A stretch of 8,686 nt of DNA from an uncultured Odoribacter sp. (lineage in GTDB: Bacteria; Bacteroidota; Bacteroidia; Bacteroidales; Marinifilaceae), in NCBI GenBank assembly GCA_934725835.1, contig CAKVCR010000108.1:1-8686 (forward strand), in the 5' to 3' direction. Position numbers and translations under genes: made by a program. Positions within the stretch are counted from its first letter, which is position 1. The number at the start of each line of letters is the position of its first letter. The notes beneath the pieces are model-generated. The model saw nothing but the letters and a program-made list of their open reading frames with translations, was not told the DNA's origin and searched no databases. This document shows positions 5,831-8,686 of this stretch, piece after piece.

Positions 5831-6064
5831 TCAAAGTAATTTATTTAACTTTTCCATAATTTCATTTTTAAAACCAATCACATTAAGAGCCTGAATAATA
5901 CCCTCTGCATATCCTCTGTGATTCCATGCCTTTGTTTCCAAAATATGTCGTTCTGTTGTATCATAACATCGTGCAGCTTCTTCAAATTCTTTTTTAGAAT
6001 TATTTGCATTCTGTATTGCTTCTTCCGCTAATTTTTCACACTTAATAATTTCTAATCGTGTCAT
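5831..6064 (-). CDS. Small helical hypothetical protein (77 residues)
   Basis: The protein starts MTRLEIIKCEKLAEEAIQNA and is almost all helix: a coiled-coil-like first half (NNSKKEFEEAARCYDTTERH) and a second helix (RGYAEGIIQALNVIGFKNEI). I chose ATG at 6064, which has GGAGG 5 bases upstream. The frame extends upstream to a TTG at 6088, but this would put the start before the ribosome binding site. The 12-base motif AGTTTCTTTGGA (6084-6095 on the plus strand as its complement) lies just before it and recurs at 96-107. Function unknown. Confidence 0.8.
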   Translation of the reverse strand: MTRLEIIKCEKLAEEAIQNANNSKKEFEEAARCYDTTERHILETKAWNHRGYAEGIIQALNVIGFKNEIMEKLNKLL

Positions 6065-6100
6065 AAAATCCTCCATTCTAAAGTCCAAAGAAACTCTTGT

Positions 6101-6274
6101 TTAGTCTGTAATTTCCGTTGCTTCCGCACCACTATCAAAGCAAGTGTCAGGTGCGTTTTCTTCTCCAGTATAAAGTTTCTGCTTTAATATTTCCTCTGCT
6201 TCTTCTTCACTGTTTGCTTCTACTTCGTAATAATCCTCGTAGCACTCATAATATCTAATTTTAAATGTTTTCAT
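6101..6274 (-). CDS. 57-residue acidic protein, DpnD/PcfM-like
   Basis: The gene reads MKTFKIRYYECYEDYYEVEA, then NSEEEAEEILKQKLYTGEEN, then APDTCFDSGAEATEITD and a TAA stop. The arrangement (a strand FKIRYYE, a strand YYEVEANSEEEAEEI leading into a helix, and a last strand) resembles the DpnD/PcfM family of small proteins on conjugative plasmids and mobile elements. That family has no firm biochemical role. I count about 17 acidic and 5 basic residues. The ribosome binding site is weak (GATGGTTGATG). The overlapping mini-frame ATG GTT GAT GAA TTA TGA ends across its ATG and might couple translation. It fills what would otherwise be an empty stretch between 6089 and 6326. Confidence 0.7.
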   Translation of the reverse strand: MKTFKIRYYECYEDYYEVEANSEEEAEEILKQKLYTGEENAPDTCFDSGAEATEITD

Positions 6275-6306
6275 AATTCATCAACCATCATTTCTATTTG
6301 AAATTG

Positions 6307-6563
6307 CTATTTCATATTAAAATAATCTAAAGGAAGATCAATTTCCCTTTCATAAAACTCAAATTGACTTCCATCTCTCTAATCTTATCAAACTGCTTCT
6401 TTAATTTCCCATCATTGATTTCAACCTCATATCCTGACAGATAAGAAACAATGTCACTTGCTCTCTTGTTACTCCGTGTAATACAAACAGGCGTTCCATC
6501 CACTGAAACAACTGTCTTATATGTACTGTTATACTGTTTTACTCTTGTCTGTGTAATTTTCAT
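6307..6563 (-). pseudogene. Small hypothetical protein, probable frameshift near its 3' end
   Basis: The uninterrupted frame is 6327-6563, 78 residues, starting MKITQTRVKQYNSTYKTVVS and going on to VDGTPVCITRSNKRASDIVS and YLSGYEVEINDGKLKKQFDK. It looks like a small alpha/beta protein with the start marked by GATTGGAG. After KIR the frame reads EMEVNLSFMKGKLIFL and stops. If one GA unit of the AGAGAG at 6375-6380 were absent, the frame would instead read KIRDGSQFEFYEREIDLPLD and then YFNMK with a TAG at 6307-6309, giving 84 residues. That tail looks more protein-like and closes the gap to the next gene to 32 bases. The frame may be a real inactivating or length-changing slip, or a sequencing error; either way the N-terminal 62 residues are probably genuine. 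Confidence 0.55.
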
Positions 6564-6578
6564 TTACATCACTCCAAT

Positions 6579-6890
6579 CTATGCTTCATAATCAAATTCA
6601 CTTAATCCACCACTTGCAAATACATATTCTTCTACATCTGGAACAAATATCATAAGATTATCAGGATATTTTCTTTTGTCTTTTATTGCGAAATATCCCC
6701 TTTCTTTTACATCGTTATCCTCGAAGTAATAACCAAAAATCATTTCTATTAAATTTTTCATAGACGTTTTTGGTTCATATTTCTGTTGTCTGATCCATGC
6801 AGCCATGTAATCATAATCACACCATTTCTCTTTTGGATATGTACTATAATCTTTTTCTTCCGTCCATTCGCCTGTCCACTGACCTACCAT
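6579..6890 (-). CDS. Hypothetical protein, aromatic-rich (103 residues)
   Basis: The protein starts MVGQWTGEWTEEKDYSTYPK and has many Trp and Tyr residues (W5, W9, W24, W33, then several Tyr). A central segment NLIEMIFGYYFEDNDVKERG is followed by a strand-turn pattern (YFAIKDKRKYPDNLMIFVPD) and an acidic end. I chose ATG at 6890, which has GGGG 10 bases upstream. A GTG at 6899 gives a GTGA overlap with the previous gene and would be a coupled start, but its binding site would be only 1 base away. No family recognised. It overlaps or abuts the 59-residue gene, so the two are probably translated together. Confidence 0.75.
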   Translation of the reverse strand: MVGQWTGEWTEEKDYSTYPKEKWCDYDYMAAWIRQQKYEPKTSMKNLIEMIFGYYFEDNDVKERGYFAIKDKRKYPDNLMIFVPDVEEYVFASGGLSEFDYEA

Positions 6891-6895
6891 ATCAA

Positions 6896-7075
6896 TCACG
6901 CCCCAATCTCTTCTGCAATTTCTTTTCGTGTTCCTCTCAAAGAACAGCCTTCGGTATCATGTTTATTTAAAATATTCCAAATCGCATTTTCTTCAGCTTC
7001 GGTAAGATTAAACCCTTCCCAATAACCAAAGTCATCTTTACCATGTTCGATTACAATTCCTGCTATTCTACACAT
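6896..7075 (-). CDS. Hypothetical protein (59 residues)
   Basis: The protein reads MCRIAGIVIEHGKDDFGYWE, then GFNLTEAEENAIWNILNKHD, then TEGCSLRGTRKEIAEEIGA. A short strand (RIAGIVIEH) precedes a long helix (LTEAEENAIWNILNKHD). The tail with TEGCSLRGTRKEI may be a helix-turn-helix-like end, but this is not firm. The ATG at 7075 is 7 bases from GGAGG; the ATG at 7081 stands directly against the binding site and is less likely. The gene starts 2 bases after the stop of the 73-residue gene. No known family. Confidence 0.75.
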   Translation of the reverse strand: MCRIAGIVIEHGKDDFGYWEGFNLTEAEENAIWNILNKHDTEGCSLRGTRKEIAEEIGA

Positions 7076-7077
7076 AC

Positions 7078-7299
7078 TCATACCTCCTTGTAACCTTCCA
7101 ATAACTCATTCAAGTTGTCTTTTCTCCACCGATGAAGTTTTCCATCGCCGGTGTAATTCCTAACAACTCCAACCTTACGACCTGCAACTTTCTGATCGTG
7201 CTGTATATACTGACGAACAGAATTGTGATGATGTCCGTCACTATGTACCTCAATGTATTTCTGCTTGTTTCGTTTATTTTGATATGTTTTTACTCTCAT
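7078..7299 (-). CDS. Small basic His-rich hypothetical protein (73 residues)
   Basis: The protein starts MRVKTYQNKRNKQKYIEVHS and then contains DGHHHNSVRQYI (HSDGHHH at 19-25), VAGRKVGVVRNYTGDGKLHRWRK and the end DNLNELLEGYKEV. Lys and Arg make up roughly a quarter of it, unlike its acidic neighbours, so it may bind nucleic acid. That is an inference from charge only. The His cluster could bind a metal. ATG at 7299 is preceded by GGAGG, which is formed from the last codons of the 62-residue gene upstream (GAG GGA TAT TAA). Family not recognised. Confidence 0.75.
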   Translation of the reverse strand: MRVKTYQNKRNKQKYIEVHSDGHHHNSVRQYIQHDQKVAGRKVGVVRNYTGDGKLHRWRKDNLNELLEGYKEV

Positions 7300-7300
7300 T

Positions 7301-7489
7301 TTAATATCCCTCCAATCGTTTCCACTCACCATCAATCCGTTTCCATGCAGTAGGATTTAAGCTATATAATTCTCTTTGAAATAACTCATCATATCTTTTA
7401 TCCATCTGCTCTTTAGCATCGAACAGTTCCTCATGGTCTAAGTTTCCTTTATCTAAACCAGACAGTTTATATATTCGCAACTTATACAT
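7301..7489 (-). CDS. Hypothetical protein (62 residues)
   Basis: The protein reads MYKLRIYKLSGLDKGNLDHE, then ELFDAKEQMDKRYDELFQRE, then LYSLNPTAWKRIDGEWKRLEGY. A strand at the start (YKLRIYKL) precedes two helices, and two Trp lie near the end. The ATG is preceded by AGGAG and the junction repeat AGTGATTAGT (7487-7503). It starts 1 base after the stop of the upstream 67-residue gene (TAG at 7491-7493). A GTG at 7498 is too close to the binding site. Function unknown; the end supplies the ribosome binding site of the next gene. Confidence 0.75.
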   Translation of the reverse strand: MYKLRIYKLSGLDKGNLDHEELFDAKEQMDKRYDELFQRELYSLNPTAWKRIDGEWKRLEGY

Positions 7490-7503
7490 ACTAATCACTC
7501 TCC
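7487..7503 (-). repeat. 17-base gene-junction repeat, copy 1
   Basis: On the minus strand this copy reads GGAGAGTGATTAGTATG. It joins the 67-residue gene, whose last codons AGT GAT TAG lie inside it, to the 62-residue gene, whose ATG is its end. It is identical to the copy at 7692-7708. Confidence 0.7.
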
Positions 7504-7694
7504 TTAACTATTTTTAAATCTCCATAACATTTTCCGCACATTGAGTAATTTCTATCACACGACATACAAGAGTCCCAATATCTATTATCTTTTTTGTATT
7601 CTTTTGGAAAAATAACTTCTCCTATTTCATTTAATTTTGGTATTTCTCTTTTACATTCATTCCCGTCATAATGACAAAAATAAGCCAATCTCAT
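7491..7694 (-). CDS. Small cysteine-rich, probably zinc-binding protein (67 residues)
   Basis: The protein starts MRLAYFCHYDGNECKREIPK and ends with CMSCDRNYSMCGKCYGD followed by LKIVKESD. The cysteines are C7, C14, C43, C46, C53 and C56; CMSC and CGKC form two CxxC knuckles six residues apart. One zinc site formed by the four C-terminal cysteines is the simplest reading. ATG at 7694 follows the repeated junction sequence GGAGAGTGATTAGT. The upstream gene ends within it with TGA at 7700-7702. No family is recognised; such proteins often bind nucleic acid or protein partners. Confidence 0.75.
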   Translation of the reverse strand: MRLAYFCHYDGNECKREIPKLNEIGEVIFPKEYKKDNRYWDSCMSCDRNYSMCGKCYGDLKIVKESD

Positions 7695-7708
7695 ACTAAT
7701 CACTCTCC
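7692..7708 (-). repeat. 17-base gene-junction repeat, copy 2
   Basis: This copy is identical to the one at 7487-7503. Here the upstream gene ends with GGA GAG TGA, in a frame different from that of copy 1, and the ATG of the 67-residue gene closes the repeat. A near copy with two changes lies at 7886-7902 before the 62-residue gene at 7700-7888, where the stop is TAA. Confidence 0.7.
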
Positions 7709-7888
7709 CTTCAACTCAGCATAACCACCATCGAAATTTTGTTTCCAACTTCTGTATATTCCGTTTGTATCTCTAAACTCTAAGTAATATGCCTCTTTCC
7801 AATCCCAAGGATCTTGCCATGCAATTTCTGCAATCTCACAAACAATTCCTTGAACATGATCAACATCACCAGGTTTTAAATCTCTCAT
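7700..7888 (-). CDS. Hypothetical beta-rich protein (62 residues)
   Basis: The protein reads MRDLKPGDVDHVQGIVCEIA, then EIAWQDPWDWKEAYYLEFRD, then TNGIYRSWKQNFDGGYAELKGE. The LKPGDV start, the alternating hydrophobic strands, the DTNG turn and the Gly-Gly end suggest a small barrel like OB or SH3 folds. Four Trp lie in the centre. The ATG is preceded by GGAGAGTAATTAAT, a variant of the junction repeat. The gene begins 5 bases after the stop of the 107-residue gene, whose last codons contain the binding site. I know the style from phage-like small proteins but no function. Confidence 0.75.
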   Translation of the reverse strand: MRDLKPGDVDHVQGIVCEIAEIAWQDPWDWKEAYYLEFRDTNGIYRSWKQNFDGGYAELKGE

Positions 7889-7893
7889 ATTAA

Positions 7894-8217
7894 TTACTCT
7901 CCTTTTAATGCTTTTTGTACTTTCTTATTGAAATCTCCGTACTTTGCTTTCCATTCAGCAATCATTTCTTCTGTAGGTTCACCAATAAGATTGTATCTTT
8001 CTTGCCTATATTCTTCGGGATCTTCACAACATTCTGTTACAAACACAGCAGTTCCAAATTTATCTGCATCACATCCAAAACCACCAGTTGCAAGTACAAT
8101 TTGATATTTTGCATCTTTAAACTCTGCTTTGAAAAAGTCTGATTTAATAACAACTAACTTACCTTCAATATTGTCACTTAATGGTTTACATTCACTTTTA
8201 TCAATTATTGTTTTCAT
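7894..8217 (-). CDS. Hypothetical protein with ATGGFGCDADKFGTAVF motif (107 residues)
   Basis: The protein starts MKTIIDKSECKPLSDNIEGK. It then has LVVIKSDFFKAEFKDAKYQI and the motif VLATGGFGCDADKFGTAVFV (residues about 52-71), followed by TECCEDPEEYRQERYNLIGE and a helical end. The motif looks like a segment found in proteins of integrative elements of Firmicutes, where a strand VLATxGFGC is followed by a conserved AVF/KVF strand. I have no function to attach. ATG at 8217 is preceded by GGAGG at 9 bases; the start of an extended frame at 8250 lies inside the upstream gene. The stop is within the junction repeat that precedes the 62-residue gene. Confidence 0.8.
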   Translation of the reverse strand: MKTIIDKSECKPLSDNIEGKLVVIKSDFFKAEFKDAKYQIVLATGGFGCDADKFGTAVFVTECCEDPEEYRQERYNLIGEPTEEMIAEWKAKYGDFNKKVQKALKGE

Positions 8218-8218
8218 A

Positions 8219-8425
8219 TTACATATCCTCCTTAACCCAATCCGGTTCAATTCCTCTTGCTCTCCATTCTATTACAGAAACTTTGTAACCTTCGTTTTCT
8301 GGAAATTTCTCTTTTAATAATTTATAAACCCGTTTTGCTTCCCAGTCGTATGTAAGCTCCCCTTGTTCTGTTGCAAATAAATATTTGCCATCTTTTGAAA
8401 CATTTATTCTTGTATAATCAACCAT
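8219..8425 (-). CDS. Hypothetical protein (68 residues)
   Basis: The protein reads MVDYTRINVSKDGKYLFATE, then QGELTYDWEAKRVYKLLKEK, then FPENEGYKVSVIEWRARGIE and PDWVKEDM. It appears to be a strand pair (TRINVSKDGKYLFATE), a helix and a strand (YKVSVIEW), with a final RGIEPDW motif. The ATG has GGAGG 7-8 bases upstream. Its last codons (GAG GAT ATG TAA) supply the start region of the next gene, which lies 1 base after the stop. No family recognised. Confidence 0.75.
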   Translation of the reverse strand: MVDYTRINVSKDGKYLFATEQGELTYDWEAKRVYKLLKEKFPENEGYKVSVIEWRARGIEPDWVKEDM

Positions 8426-8437
8426 TTTACTTACCTC

Positions 8438-8659
8438 CTACAATAATTCGTTTACATGTTTCTTTAACCATGCATATGCTTTTACCATTGAATTAAATGG
8501 CTCAATGTCAAGCCAAAGCATAACTTCATTTGCAATGGCTGCCTTAGTTGTATACCAAGGTTCGTTTTTCATTATTTCATATTTACCTTTACTATTTCTT
8601 TGTATAAAATACTTACCTATCCGTGGCTCAAGCCTTCCAAAACAATTCCGTGTAATCAT
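8438..8659 (-). CDS. Hypothetical protein (73 residues)
   Basis: The protein starts MITRNCFGRLEPRIGKYFIQ. It has a basic beta-type N-terminal half (KYFIQRNSKGKYEIMKNEPW), a helix around TTKAAIANEVMLWLDI and a C-terminal helix MVKAYAWLKKHVNELL. AAGGAG precedes the ATG by 9 bases. It is the first complete gene of the long operon in this window; the 27 bases beyond it hold no gene start, and the operon probably continues beyond the edge. The beta-turn segment RNSKGKYEI suggests a small RNA- or DNA-binding fold, but this is weak. Confidence 0.75.
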   Translation of the reverse strand: MITRNCFGRLEPRIGKYFIQRNSKGKYEIMKNEPWYTTKAAIANEVMLWLDIEPFNSMVKAYAWLKKHVNELL

Positions 8660-8686
8660 CTTTCTGTTCTCCTTTCTGTGTAATAT

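Noticed and set aside
1..8686. CRISPR array, tRNA or rRNA gene
   Set aside because: No regularly spaced repeats of 20-40 bases and no clover-leaf or rRNA sequence were seen; the window is filled with minus-strand genes.
8660..8686. End of an upstream gene overlapping the ATG at 8659
   Set aside because: Frames are open to the edge, one ending with a TGA across the ATG, but 27 bases are too few to support a call.

Overview
The window looks like accessory DNA from a low-GC Firmicute. The bases are AT-rich, and almost every gene has a strong GGAGG-type ribosome binding site 5-10 bases before its start. The style of the small proteins recalls mobile elements of gut Clostridia such as Lachnospiraceae; that placement is an inference from general familiarity, not a database match. 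Every supportable gene is on the minus strand, so the window is described from its right end to its left end. It contains a tyrosine recombinase and a RadC-type JAB protein but no housekeeping, structural phage, replication or conjugation gene. The most likely setting is the accessory operon of an integrative element, plasmid or prophage.

Region 1 (8686 down to 3812) is a tightly packed series of 16 small genes (57-171 residues). Stop and start codons are separated by a few bases or nearly overlap, and ribosome binding sites often sit inside the last codons of the preceding gene. None has a function I can name with confidence. The 57-residue gene at 6101-6274 resembles the DpnD/PcfM-type small proteins of mobile elements, and the 67-residue gene at 7491-7694 has zinc-knuckle cysteines. 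The gene at 6327-6563 appears frameshifted at a short GA repeat. The region ends at a clear intrinsic terminator (3759-3786).

Region 2 (3698 down to 3132) has two genes: a zinc-ribbon protein and an orphan that resembles the C-terminal end of an ABC/AAA-type ATPase without its catalytic parts.

Region 3 (3092 down to 1) starts at an extended -10 promoter. It encodes, in order, a 49-residue single-pass membrane protein, a 253-residue protein with four similar hairpin-like units, an acidic 137-residue protein, a 336-residue tyrosine recombinase with all catalytic residues, a stand-alone RadC/JAB protein with a strongly acidic tail, and the first 26 codons of another gene. Spacings are 1-17 bases up to the RadC gene, so the unit is probably co-transcribed and partly translationally coupled. 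It is the best candidate in the window for an undescribed functional unit.

Two small sequence themes cross the gene borders. The octamer GATTGGAG recurs at the ribosome binding sites of many genes, and a 17-base junction sequence is repeated in front of neighbouring genes while ending the upstream genes in different reading frames. Both suggest that the operon was built by joining small gene cassettes.
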